Shown here: piece after piece, positions 1-7,288 of the stretch
Layout of the letters: every line of letters begins with the position of its first letter
How positions within the stretch are numbered: the stretch's first letter is position 1
DNA from: Bacteroidota bacterium
GTDB lineage: Bacteria > Bacteroidota > Bacteroidia > Bacteroidales > WCHB1-69
Direction: 5' to 3'
DNA: 9,718 nucleotides
Assembly (NCBI GenBank): GCA_023392945.1
Contig: JAEWNB010000052.1
Span: 1 to 9,718, forward strand
Made by a program: the position numbers and the translations under genes
Notes under the pieces: generated by a model
Seen by the model: only the letters and a program-made list of their open reading frames with translations
Databases searched by the model: none
What the model was told of the DNA's origin: nothing

Positions 1-1206
1 ACCACATTCAGTTGCCCTGCTCCAACCGCTGTTGATTATCCGATTATTGTGGATTTAAATCAGGACGGCTCGGCAGAAATTGTCGTTTCTAGCTGTGATT
101 TTCTTTCCGGAACTCTTTTACCGGCAAAAATAATTTCTTTTACCGCTTTAAACGCCTCCAATCGTTGGGCTCCGGCACGACATGTATGGAATCAGCACGG
201 ATATAATGTGGTTCATATTAATGATGACCTAACCGTTCCTCAATATCAATTTAATCCGGTCACGCCTCTTATTGACCCCAATACTCCTTCTGTGGTTCGA
301 AGACCTTTTAACAACTTTCTGCAGCAAGCTACCTCTATTGACCAATACGGGATCCCGTTTTTCACCCTGCCCGATGTCACGGTCGTTGAAGATAGCACTA
401 TTTTTTACAGCGATTGTGATTCCATTTGGATTTCACTTTTTTATAAAAATGAGGGAGATAATATTCTTTCAGCACCTTATGAAATTACTGTTTATAAAGA
501 CACCTATCGAGGACCCATTATCAGAACTGTAACCGCTAATTCCAATTTATATCCCAACAGTAGCAGCAGGATTTCCTTTTCTTTCAGTTCCGCTGATCTG
601 CTTCCTTTTCAACCGATTAGCGACTTGGTTTTTGCTATTAATGACGGAGGAACCGGTATTGCCCAAAACGGGAACCAACAGAGCGAGTGCGATACAACCA
701 ACAATACTTTGACCTTTCATCCCGAAGATGAAAATTTTAACGTTGAAATCATTAACAATACGGAAAATTTCTGCAATGATTATAGTGCAAACCTTTCTTT
801 GGAAACAACTGCCACTTCGGTATTATGGAATACCGGAGAAACCGATTTTAGCATTGAAGTTCACAACTTTGGATCTTATTCCGTTATTGCACAAAATAAC
901 AATTGTTATGCTTATGATACCTTGGAAATAGCGTTTTGTTGTCCGGATGATTTAGATTTACCAAATGTACTCACTCCTTCATTAAAAGACGGACTCAACG
1001 ATGAGTTTGTTTTTCCATCGGATCTCCCTTATGAGGAAATGGATATTTTCATTTATAATCGCTGGGGAAAACTTGTTTATAATTTTTCAGGAAAAGGTTT
1101 CAGTTGGGATGGAATGGAAAACAAAAAAATTATTAATTCAGTATATTATTATGTTATTCGCCTCAGAGATGGCTGTGAATTTCACGGAACCATAACAGTT
1201 CTATAA
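1..1206 (+). CDS. Secreted FG-GAP/VCBS-type protein with T9SS type B sorting domain (5' end missing)
   Basis: The reading frame is open from base 1, so the N-terminus lies outside the window; the GTG at 49 is an internal Val codon, not a start. In order the 401 visible residues show one FG-GAP/VCBS calcium loop (DLNQDGSAEI, about residues 18-27), a conserved block containing WAPARHVWNQ and RRPFNNFLQQATSIDQYG, a CARDB-like stretch (YKNEGDN), an Ig-like module (LWNTGE, about 263-300), and a C-terminal type B sorting domain from about 318 (NVLTPSLKDGLNDEF, IYNRWGKLVY, WDG, ending GTITVL). Such domains direct export across the outer membrane by the type IX system and are known from gliding-associated surface proteins. 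It is a paralogue of the next gene, about 80% identical by eye over the shared 180-residue core. The ligand or substrate cannot be told. The sorting-domain call is firm; the rest is structural inference. Confidence 0.9.
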   Translation, partial: TTFSCPAPTAVDYPIIVDLNQDGSAEIVVSSCDFLSGTLLPAKIISFTALNASNRWAPARHVWNQHGYNVVHINDDLTVPQYQFNPVTPLIDPNTPSVVRRPFNNFLQQATSIDQYGIPFFTLPDVTVVEDSTIFYSDCDSIWISLFYKNEGDNILSAPYEITVYKDTYRGPIIRTVTANSNLYPNSSSRISFSFSSADLLPFQPISDLVFAINDGGTGIAQNGNQQSECDTTNNTLTFHPEDENFNVEIINNTENFCNDYSANLSLETTATSVLWNTGETDFSIEVHNFGSYSVIAQNNNCYAYDTLEIAFCCPDDLDLPNVLTPSLKDGLNDEFVFPSDLPYEEMDIFIYNRWGKLVYNFSGKGFSWDGMENKKIINSVYYYVIRLRDGCEFHGTITVL

Positions 1207-1217
1207 AATATATTCTA

Positions 1218-4200
1218 ATGAAAATCATAGATATTCCTCTTCAAAAACAACATTCCCAAAAAGATTCCCTTTCTCTTAGATTCATTATATATATTCTGTT
1301 TTCTTTATTAGCATCTACCATTTTGACCCGGGAAACTCTTTCGGCACAAACTGCCAATGATGATCATGTTTCCACTCATATAGATAATCCGATAACCATA
1401 AATCCGACTGATAACGATTCAGGGTGCGGCAGCTACAATGTTGCCATAACCGCTGCTCCTCAAAACGGGACAACCTCAACCATTGCCACTAACGGCAGTT
1501 TTACTTATACGCCCAACAGCGGGTTTACCGGTCGTGATAGTCTGCAATATTCCATCACCTGCAACGGTAGCAGTTACTTTGCTTGGATTTATATAGTAAT
1601 TTCCCTATTTCCCGACAATGTTACCATTATTAATTGTACAACTACGCCTCCATCAAATATATGGAGTTGCTCTTTATTTAATCAAAGCGCAGCATCCTAC
1701 ACTAATGATGTTTCCAATTTTACCGGAGATATTGACAATGACGGAACGGTTGAAGTTTTAGCAGTAGCCAATCAGGGTTTTACTTATAGCAATTTTTATT
1801 TTCTAAACCCAAATATAGCCGGAATGCCTGTCAAATATTCTTTTACCGTTTGCAATGGCAGTCATATTTCTCATGATAATTCCATCAGTTTTGCAGATGT
1901 GGACAGAGACGGTTATGCAGAAATCTTTTACACAGCATTTAACGGAAATTTATATTGCCTCGGATTTGATACAATTAACCATAATTATTTCACCACACCG
2001 CGCTGGACAAATATTTATAACAGCTATAATAATTTCTATAAAAATCCCCCGCCCATGTTCGCCGACTTTAACGGAGATGGAACTCCAGAAGTAATGGTAT
2101 ATGACCGGATTTACAATGCTGTGACAGGGCAGCTGCTGGTCAATGGCAATTTTGCATCTAACGGATGGAATTTCGGATGTGGGGCATTGCATTATAGTAA
2201 TGAAAATGAAACGGCTCCGAGCGTTATGGCTATAGGAGATTTGGATAATGACGGCTACCCTGAAATTGCTGCAGGTAATATGGCTTATAAAGTGTCTATT
2301 ATTAATCCTACCGGAACCAGTGGGAACAGCATTTCTCTATACAGACAATCTGATACCAGACAAGATGTTGGAGACGGCGCTACTGCATTGGCAGACATTG
2401 ACTTAGATGGAAACCTGGATGTGATAGTTTCACGAAGAAAGAGTGCCACTCTTGCTGCTCCCTTTGTACAAACATATGAAGCAACGCTTTTTGTATGGGC
2501 ACCCCAAACCGGAAATATAATCAATAATAATATTATTGCCAACATTTCATGCCACAATCAAGGAAAGGCAGGACCTTCCATTCCGCTAATTTCTGATATG
2601 GATGGCGATGGATATCCTGAAATCGGATTGTCAGCACGAAACATTGTAAATACTTATAAGTATTATCCTACTTTAGATTCTCTTGGCATAATGTGGTCTA
2701 TATCAACTACGGATAATTCAGCATCCACCGGACTCACCTTGTTTGATTTTAACTTGGATGGCAGTGCAGAACTGATTTACAGAGACCAAACAACTCTCAG
2801 AATATTTAACGGTTCAAATGGCAGCATATTAACAACTTTCAATAATTCTTCTTTAACAGCAAATGAATATCCGGTTATTGCAGATGTTAACAATGACGGA
2901 GCTGCAGAGATTCTCATTACAGGGGAAAATCGTGTCTGCATCTTTTCCAGCAATCCTCCGGGACAATGGGCGCCAGCACGACATGTTTGGAATCAATATG
3001 CATACAATGTGGTTAATATCAATAACGACCTGACCGTACCTCAGTATCAGTTTAATCCGAGCACCCCCCTTGTTGACCCGAACACGCCGACTGTGGTTCG
3101 ACGCCCCTTTAATAACTTTCTGCAGCAGGCCACTTCCATTGACCAATACGGAATTCCTTTTTTCACCCTGCCGGATGCCGCTGTCATTGAAGATAGCACT
3201 ATTGTTTACAACAGTTGTGATTCCATGCGGATTTCCCTTTATTATAAAAATGAGGGAGACAATGTACTTTCTGCCCCTTATAAAATTACCGTTTATAAAG
3301 ACACCTACCGCGGACCCGTTATTCGGACTGCAACTGTTACTTCCAATTTATATCCCGACAGTAGCAGCATGATTTCCTTTTCTTTCAACTCCGCTGACCT
3401 CCTTCCTTTTCAGCCAATCACTGATTTTGTCTTTGCACTCAATGATGGGGGAACCGGCATTGCCCAAAATGGGAACCAACAGACAGAGTGCGATACAACC
3501 GACAACATATTGACTCTCAATTACGAAGATAATAACGAATATATTGAAATTCAAATCTCTGATGACATCTGTCAAGGTGAACCCTATACTGAAAATGGCT
3601 TTGACATTCCGGCAGACAGCACCCAAGTTGCCGGAACTATCATACATCGTCAATTAATCATTGTGACAATCGGAGGGTGTGATAGTATAGTTACCCTTTC
3701 TTTGTCCGTTAATGAGAACTATTATACTCGGATTGATGCTGAGATATGTCAAGGCGATACGTACTCCCAAAACGGTTTTAACCTTTCTGAGACCGGTAAT
3801 GATACCCTCTTTTTCCAAACTGTTAAGGGTTGCGATAGTATTATAGTCCTCTCTTTAACGGTGAACGACACGGTTCCCATCACTTATTTACAGGCTGAAA
3901 TTTGTCTTGGAGAAACATACTCTGAGAACGGTTTTAACGTTTCAACTCTCGGGATTCATCAGCTCTCTTTACTCACCTCTCATGGCTGTGATAGTATAGT
4001 TACCCTTTCTTTGTCCGTTAATGATCCCTATTATACTCGGATTGATGCCGAGATATGTCAAGGCGATACATACTCCCAAAACGGTTTTAACCTTTCTGAG
4101 ACCGCTAATGACACCCTCTTTTTCCAAACTGTTAAGGGCTGCGATAGTATTATAGTCCTCTCTTTAACGGTGAACGACACGGTTTCCACAACTTATTTAC

Positions 4201-4970
4201 AAGCTGAAATTTGTCTTGGAGAAACGTACTCTGAGAACGGTTTTAACGTTTCAACTCCCGGGATTCATCAGCTCTCTTTACTCACCTCTCTTGGGTGTGA
4301 CAGTATTATTGAACTTGAGCTGACTGTTTATCCTCTTTATAACATAGAGATCACGAAAGAAGCCTGTAATTATTACAGATGGAACGATGAGACATATTAT
4401 GACAGCGGTGATTACACGCAATCCTTTACTTCCGCTCAAGGATGCGACAGTACAGTAACCCTGCATCTTTCGATTATAGATGCCAACATTGAAATCATCC
4501 CTCTGACAGAAGATTTCTGCGAAGAATATTTTTCCGTCCTGACTGCCAATTCCACCATAGACGATATCCTATGGAGCACGGGCGAGATTTCTGATACGAT
4601 TATCGTCCGATATCCCGGGAACTATTCCGTCTCTATTTCTCTTGCCAATTGCAATGCAGAAGATGCCATTACCATTCCTCCGTGCGATTTCAACTTATAT
4701 TTGCCCAATACCATTACCCCTTCAAACCATGACGGGCTGAACGACTATTTCATGCTTCCTCTTAACGAAACACCCCAAATCAGTGAAGCAGAGATTGAAA
4801 TATATGACAGATGGGGAAAAATGGTCTTTATTTCCAAAGATATTTACTTCAAATGGGATGGCAACGTAAATGGGATTATCCTCTCTAATACTGTTTTCAA
4901 TTACAGGCTTCTTGTCAAAACTCAAATGCGAAAACCCATGATGTTTACCGGAAGCATTACAGTACTATAA
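1218..4970 (+). CDS. Large secreted FG-GAP/VCBS-repeat protein with Cys-module array and T9SS type B sorting domain
   Basis: This is a complete 1250-residue protein. A signal peptide spans about 1-43 (hydrophobic FIIYILFSLLASTIL, likely cut after LSA). A cadherin-like/Big_9 module follows at 46-115 (ANDD, FTYTPNSGFTG). Eight DxDxDG calcium loops sit near residues 171, 227, 283, 341, 393, 460, 510 and 556, typical of an FG-GAP/VCBS beta-propeller. Residues 584-765 repeat the core of the upstream paralogue. Residues 780-1090 form six modules built on CxGExYxxNGF...GCDSIxxLxLxV. An Ig-like module (LWSTGE) and a type B sorting domain from about 1160 (NTITPSNHDGLNDYF, IYDRWGKMVF, WDG, GSITVL) close the protein. 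It starts 11 bases after the previous stop, which suggests one operon. There is no Shine-Dalgarno, as is usual in Bacteroidota. A surface-exposed adhesin or scaffold role is inferred; no catalytic motif is visible. Confidence 0.93.
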   Translation: MKIIDIPLQKQHSQKDSLSLRFIIYILFSLLASTILTRETLSAQTANDDHVSTHIDNPITINPTDNDSGCGSYNVAITAAPQNGTTSTIATNGSFTYTPNSGFTGRDSLQYSITCNGSSYFAWIYIVISLFPDNVTIINCTTTPPSNIWSCSLFNQSAASYTNDVSNFTGDIDNDGTVEVLAVANQGFTYSNFYFLNPNIAGMPVKYSFTVCNGSHISHDNSISFADVDRDGYAEIFYTAFNGNLYCLGFDTINHNYFTTPRWTNIYNSYNNFYKNPPPMFADFNGDGTPEVMVYDRIYNAVTGQLLVNGNFASNGWNFGCGALHYSNENETAPSVMAIGDLDNDGYPEIAAGNMAYKVSIINPTGTSGNSISLYRQSDTRQDVGDGATALADIDLDGNLDVIVSRRKSATLAAPFVQTYEATLFVWAPQTGNIINNNIIANISCHNQGKAGPSIPLISDMDGDGYPEIGLSARNIVNTYKYYPTLDSLGIMWSISTTDNSASTGLTLFDFNLDGSAELIYRDQTTLRIFNGSNGSILTTFNNSSLTANEYPVIADVNNDGAAEILITGENRVCIFSSNPPGQWAPARHVWNQYAYNVVNINNDLTVPQYQFNPSTPLVDPNTPTVVRRPFNNFLQQATSIDQYGIPFFTLPDAAVIEDSTIVYNSCDSMRISLYYKNEGDNVLSAPYKITVYKDTYRGPVIRTATVTSNLYPDSSSMISFSFNSADLLPFQPITDFVFALNDGGTGIAQNGNQQTECDTTDNILTLNYEDNNEYIEIQISDDICQGEPYTENGFDIPADSTQVAGTIIHRQLIIVTIGGCDSIVTLSLSVNENYYTRIDAEICQGDTYSQNGFNLSETGNDTLFFQTVKGCDSIIVLSLTVNDTVPITYLQAEICLGETYSENGFNVSTLGIHQLSLLTSHGCDSIVTLSLSVNDPYYTRIDAEICQGDTYSQNGFNLSETANDTLFFQTVKGCDSIIVLSLTVNDTVSTTYLQAEICLGETYSENGFNVSTPGIHQLSLLTSLGCDSIIELELTVYPLYNIEITKEACNYYRWNDETYYDSGDYTQSFTSAQGCDSTVTLHLSIIDANIEIIPLTEDFCEEYFSVLTANSTIDDILWSTGEISDTIIVRYPGNYSVSISLANCNAEDAITIPPCDFNLYLPNTITPSNHDGLNDYFMLPLNETPQISEAEIEIYDRWGKMVFISKDIYFKWDGNVNGIILSNTVFNYRLLVKTQMRKPMMFTGSITVL
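3678..4295 (+). repeat. 309-bp in-frame tandem duplication inside the Cys-module array
   Basis: Unit 1 (3678-3986) and unit 2 (3987-4295) differ at about 16 of 309 positions by my count. The unit is 103 codons and holds two consecutive modules (about 53 and 50 residues), so the duplication added a module pair without breaking the frame. The flanking modules (about residues 783-838 and 1043-1090) share only the motif, which marks this pair as a recent expansion or a gene-conversion product. Confidence 0.95.
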
Positions 4971-4983
4971 CATCTTATGTTTA

Positions 4984-5022
4984 TTTCTCATACCCCCATT
5001 CAGCGAGAAAATACTATTTTTT
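4984..5022 (+). terminator. Weak candidate terminator after the paralogue pair
   Basis: TTTCTC at 4984-4989 pairs with GAGAAA at 5005-5010 across a 15-base loop, and a six-base T run lies at 5017-5022. The stem is short and AT-rich and the T run starts six bases after it, so this is only a candidate. Its position just after the stop codon is right. Confidence 0.25.
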
Positions 5023-5135
5023 GTTCAATAATATATTGATTCATTCTCACCCTCGCAGAAGATTAAACTAAGTTTTGCATTGTCTCAGATAATAAAACCA
5101 CCAATATATAAGTTTCTATTTGGTAATTTGTTTCT

Positions 5136-5741
5136 ATGAAAAAATTCTTTTTGTCCTATATCTCCTTTTTTATACTCTCTGTTTGGCTAACGGGATGCAG
5201 CATCTTCCATCTGCTCTCTGTTAGGGAACCGCAAAGTGAAGAGGTAAAAGAGGCGAACAGCTTACTTCTCCGGTATGCCATTGACACCTCCTTTTCCTTT
5301 CAACTCTCGTCCCAATATAGGGACAGTCTCAGCGAAAAAAGCTATATGCTAAACACTTATAAATACGAAAAAGGAGGAAAAGCATCCCCGGTTCAAATCC
5401 GTCTCTATACCAACACAGGGGAATTTATTTTCGGATGGGAACAATGTTTTGGGGATCTCCACAAATTGGGAATTCTGGATAGCTTACCAATGAAACAAAA
5501 ATCGTGGCTACCGGTAAACAAAAACTTATCTTTTCAACAAGATCTTCACCTCTTCAACATCACCTCCCAAGAAAAAGAAGCTTTAATTCGCCGGATTGAC
5601 CATTACGACTATGTAATGGTATTGTTTTGGGCAAATTGGACGGGTTGGTACTCCAAAGATATGTTCAAACGGGTAAAGCAATACCTTAAAAACCACCCTG
5701 AAGCAAAAATCCTACTCATCACTTTGAATACTGCTCCCTAA
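5136..5741 (+). CDS. Predicted lipoprotein with a degenerate thioredoxin-like C-terminal region
   Basis: This 201-residue protein has a lipoprotein signal: MKK, a hydrophobic stretch, then lipobox LTGC with the acylated cysteine at residue 21. It is therefore expected on the periplasmic or outer-membrane surface. The middle region (about 35-150) matches nothing I recognise. Residues 158-201 read DYVMVLFWANWTGWYSKDMF followed by a helix-like stretch and the strand KILLITLN, which parallels thioredoxin (FWAxWCGPC, then helix alpha-2 and beta-3). The two catalytic cysteines are replaced by Thr169 and Tyr172, and the protein ends where the rest of a thioredoxin fold would follow. A redox function is therefore unlikely; the only other Cys in the mature part is 104. 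The gene stands alone, 165 bases after the paralogue pair. The lipoprotein call is firm; the thioredoxin relation is by eye. Confidence 0.85.
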   Translation: MKKFFLSYISFFILSVWLTGCSIFHLLSVREPQSEEVKEANSLLLRYAIDTSFSFQLSSQYRDSLSEKSYMLNTYKYEKGGKASPVQIRLYTNTGEFIFGWEQCFGDLHKLGILDSLPMKQKSWLPVNKNLSFQQDLHLFNITSQEKEALIRRIDHYDYVMVLFWANWTGWYSKDMFKRVKQYLKNHPEAKILLITLNTAP

Positions 5742-5932
5742 GCAACTCCTGCAGCAAAAAGAGAGCTCATGTCTTAAGAAAATGCATTTAGAGACTTCCA
5801 CCTTTTAACTTGATATCCTACGAAATATCCCATCAGCTCAATTTGCTCCCATTTTCTCCAAAAAGAAGAGTAAACACAGCCTGTTTCACCCTCCATTTTC
5901 CCTGTCATCACCCCAAAAAAGAGGGGAAAAAT

Positions 5933-6110
5933 AAAAAAGTTATCAACAATTTCACTTTTGAAAAGAGCCCTGTTTTGTAAATATAAAGTTAATAGTGACT
6001 AATTTTACTGATAAAAAAAAGGGGTATTTTTTTATGCATTTTTATAAATAATAGTAGAACAATGATTTAAGGACAAAAAGGAACCCGAAAAAATTGTTGA
6101 TAACTTTTTT
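5933..6110. repeat. Perfect 20-bp inverted repeat with DnaA-box-like 9-mers
   Basis: The left arm at 5933-5952 is AAAAAAGTTATCAACAATTT. The right arm at 6091-6110 is its exact reverse complement, 138 bases away. Each arm contains TTATCAACA (5940-5948 on +, 6095-6103 on -), one base off the DnaA-box consensus TTATCCACA. The two boxes face each other across a very AT-rich spacer. The repeat itself is certain; its role as a protein-binding or origin element is inference. Confidence 0.75.
6011..6035. repeat. AT-only hairpin inside the inverted repeat spacer
   Basis: ATAAAAAAA at 6011-6019 pairs with TTTTTTTAT at 6027-6035 around a seven-base loop. A stem of nine A-T pairs is weak as RNA but marks easily melted, possibly bent DNA. 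Confidence 0.45.
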
Positions 6111-6240
6111 TATTGAAAAACAAGCATTTTTTAGGAGGAAATTGACCTTTTTTATGTGAAAAACTACCTTTTTTTAAAAATGCCATTTTTCAGCTAGAGA
6201 AACAACCCTTGACAAACGTTTTTCGAGTTACAATAACCTC

Positions 6241-6248
6241 TACTTTTG
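6241..6248 (+). promoter_or_regulatory. Bacteroidota-type -7 promoter element for the HU-like gene
   Basis: TACTTTTG matches the Bacteroidota -7 consensus TAnnTTTG exactly and lies 63 bases before the HU-like start codon, implying transcription from about 6253. The nearest TTG (6209-6211) is about nine bases too far upstream for a standard -33 element, so only the -7 half is supported. Confidence 0.5.
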
Positions 6249-6311
6249 TCCCCGTGCACACAATTAATATTAACCATGGGAAATTAAAAATTAACTTAAA
6301 CAATAAATGTT

Positions 6312-6734
6312 ATGCCCATTCAATTTAAATCATTATTGAAATGCGAGCCCGGTGTTCTCGGCGGTGGAAACAAAAAATATTATGCTTCCATCATTTACGA
6401 CAGACCTTTAACAACTGATCAAATGGTCAAAGAGATTGAAAAATTCAGTGCTTTAAGTGAACCCGACATCCGTGGGGTGATTATTGCCTTGGAAAATGTC
6501 ATTCTCGACAAACTGTGTGATGGCAAAATTATCCGATTCGAAAGATTGGGAACTTTGTATCCTTCTATTCACAGCAGAGGAGCCGAAACTGAAGAAGAAG
6601 TGATATCTTCTCTCATTAAAAAAGTAACCATTCGCTACAGACCCGGCGAGCGACTGAGAGACTCTCTTAGAACTGCCAAACTCGCCAAAGTGACCACTAC
6701 TAAACCAAGTGCTCCCGTCACACCGGAGACCTAA
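6312..6734 (+). CDS. HU-related DNA-binding protein (HU-HIG family)
   Basis: This 140-residue protein fits the Bacteroidota HU-related histone-like family, which binds and bends DNA in the nucleoid. Visible are the basic N-terminal part with the Gly-rich turn GVLGGGNKKYYA (15-26), the helical dimerisation region (34-68, LTTDQMVKEIEKFSALSEPD), the HU-like strand-turn DGKIIRFERLGTLYPSIHS (70-88, compare GKIVRLGDFGSF in relatives), ETEEEV, and LIKKVTIRYRPGERLRDSL (101-119). The C-terminal tail (about 127-140) is rich in Thr, Pro and Lys and is probably flexible. Length is near the family's usual 120-160. The ATG at 6312 puts the conserved start motif (MPIQFK, compare MAVKYT) at residue 1, with an A-rich, SD-free leader. 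It is a single-gene unit, with a -7 element at 6241 and a strong terminator after it. Confidence 0.9.
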   Translation: MPIQFKSLLKCEPGVLGGGNKKYYASIIYDRPLTTDQMVKEIEKFSALSEPDIRGVIIALENVILDKLCDGKIIRFERLGTLYPSIHSRGAETEEEVISSLIKKVTIRYRPGERLRDSLRTAKLAKVTTTKPSAPVTPET

Positions 6735-6753
6735 GGTAACATTTCCTTTTCCC

Positions 6754-6788
6754 AACGGACATGCTTTTCAGTATGTCCGTTTTTTTTT
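6754..6788 (+). terminator. Strong intrinsic terminator of the HU-like gene
   Basis: AACGGACATGC at 6754-6764 pairs with GTATGTCCGTT at 6771-6781 (11 pairs, one G-T wobble) around a six-base loop. An unbroken T run from 6780 to 6788 follows. It lies 20 bases after the stop codon, the expected place. Confidence 0.92.
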
Positions 6789-6840
6789 GTCCCATTTCCC
6801 TCTCCCATCTTTTTTTCAAAAACATTCCCCCTTCCAAAAC

Positions 6841-6981
6841 GAAGCTTCCCTCGACCAATTAGGAAGCTTCCCTCGACCTCATACGAAGCTTCCTATCACT
6901 TCGTAGGAAGCTTCCCATTGAACCGTAGGAAGCTTCCCACTGACTCGTCGGAAGCTTCCCACTGAACCGAGCGAAGCTTCC
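6841..6981. repeat. Seven palindromic GAAGCTTCC boxes at an exact 22-bp period
   Basis: GAAGCTTCC begins at 6841, 6863, 6885, 6907, 6929, 6951 and 6973: seven identical 9-mers, each followed by a spacer that is 13 bases long between boxes. Four copies are preceded by G, giving the full palindrome GGAAGCTTCC. The spacers vary but often share a YGAMC core (CTCGACC, CACTGACTC, CATTGAACC, CACTGAACC). The period is not a multiple of three, so this is not a coding repeat, and it corresponds to about two helical turns. It lies outside the HU-like transcript, after its terminator. Confidence 0.97.
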
Positions 6982-7058
6982 GACCAACCCCACCCTCCCA
7001 AGACCACTCCCCATCAGTTTTTAGCCAAAAAAAGCAGCATTTAATTATAAAAAAATGA

Positions 7059-7078
7059 CCTTTTTTACTAAAAAAAGG
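7059..7078. repeat. Short AT-rich inverted repeat
   Basis: CCTTTTTT at 7059-7066 pairs with AAAAAAGG at 7071-7078 around a four-base loop. No T run follows it on either strand, so it is not a convincing terminator. The 12-mer TGACCTTTTTTA that overlaps it also occurs at 6143-6154. Confidence 0.4.
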
Positions 7079-7106
7079 ACAGAAAAGGAGAAAAATATTC
7101 ATATTT

Positions 7107-7137
7107 CACGCTGCCTTCGACAAGCTCAGGCAGCGTG
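7107..7137. repeat. REP-like palindrome with a CTTCGACAAGCTCAG core
   Basis: CACGCTGCCT at 7107-7116 pairs perfectly with AGGCAGCGTG at 7128-7137 around the loop TCGACAAGCTC. The CCTTCGACAAGCTCAGG-type centre recurs in extragenic palindromes of many bacterial genomes. The hairpin is certain; REP family membership is from memory. Confidence 0.8.
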
Positions 7138-7141
7138 CGGT

Positions 7142-7186
7142 CGGAATTCCGAAATTGAGTTTTTAGTTTTTAGTGTTAAGTTTTTA
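7142..7186. repeat. CGGAATTCCG palindrome and (GTTTTTA)4 heptad tract
   Basis: A perfect 10-bp palindrome CGGAATTCCG lies at 7142-7151. At 7159-7186 four heptads follow in register: GTTTTTA, GTTTTTA, GTGTTAA, GTTTTTA. A simple heptanucleotide tract of this kind could change length by slippage. No gene spans it. Confidence 0.7.
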
Positions 7187-7190
7187 TTTT

Positions 7191-7214
7191 CGGCAAGTTC
7201 GCAGAACATTGCCG
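7191..7214. repeat. Hairpin repeat CGGCAAGTTC...GAACATTGCCG, copy 1
   Basis: CGGCAAGTTC at 7191-7200 folds against GAACATTGCCG at 7204-7214 with one bulged A and a three-base loop; flanking TTTT and AAAA extend the stem. The same element recurs at 7665-7689 with a single extra base in the loop, so it is a duplicated or dispersed unit. Confidence 0.8.
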
Positions 7215-7221
7215 AAAACCT

Positions 7222-7249
7222 GTAGAGACGCAAGATTTTGCGTCTCTAC
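7222..7249. repeat. GTAGAGACGCAA inverted repeat
   Basis: GTAGAGACGCAA at 7222-7233 and TTGCGTCTCTAC at 7238-7249 form a perfect 12-bp stem with loop GATT. Palindromes built on GTAGAGACG recur in many bacterial genomes as dispersed extragenic repeats. No T run follows, so it is not a typical terminator. Confidence 0.8.
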
Positions 7250-7288
7250 GAACGAACCAATCAACACAAAAATAAAATCGGTTGGCAA

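Larger units (their letters stand above)
5742..6311. other. AT-rich gene-free stretch upstream of the HU-like gene
   Basis: No convincing gene is present in 570 bases. The first 200 bases are of ordinary composition and hold nothing I recognise. From about 5930 the DNA is rich in A and T tracts. It contains the 20-bp inverted repeat, the AT hairpin and the -7 promoter element listed separately. An AGGAGG at about 6134-6139 is followed only by ATG-TGA. Confidence 0.6.

Noticed and set aside
49..1206. GTG at 49 as the start of the first gene
   Set aside because: The frame stays open to base 1 with family-like sequence (IIVDLNQDG) and no signal peptide follows the GTG.
5109..5135. Promoter-like TAAGTTTC and TAATTTG before the lipoprotein gene
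   Set aside because: Neither matches TAnnTTTG fully, no TTG is at the right distance, and the second is too close to the start codon.
5911..5926. CCCC/GGGG hairpin as a terminator for the lipoprotein gene
   Set aside because: The stem is four pairs and is followed by A residues, not T; it lies 170 bases after the stop.
6131..6160. AGGAGG Shine-Dalgarno-like sequence
   Set aside because: The next ATG is followed at once by TGA, and Bacteroidota rarely use such sites.
6841..6981. CRISPR array
   Set aside because: The repeat is only 9-10 bp and the spacers 13 bp, far below CRISPR sizes, and no cas gene is near.
6709..7102. Short reading frames on both strands across the 22-bp array
   Set aside because: They are low-complexity products of GC-richer repeat DNA, with a period not divisible by three and no conserved motif; one overlaps the HU-like gene and its terminator.
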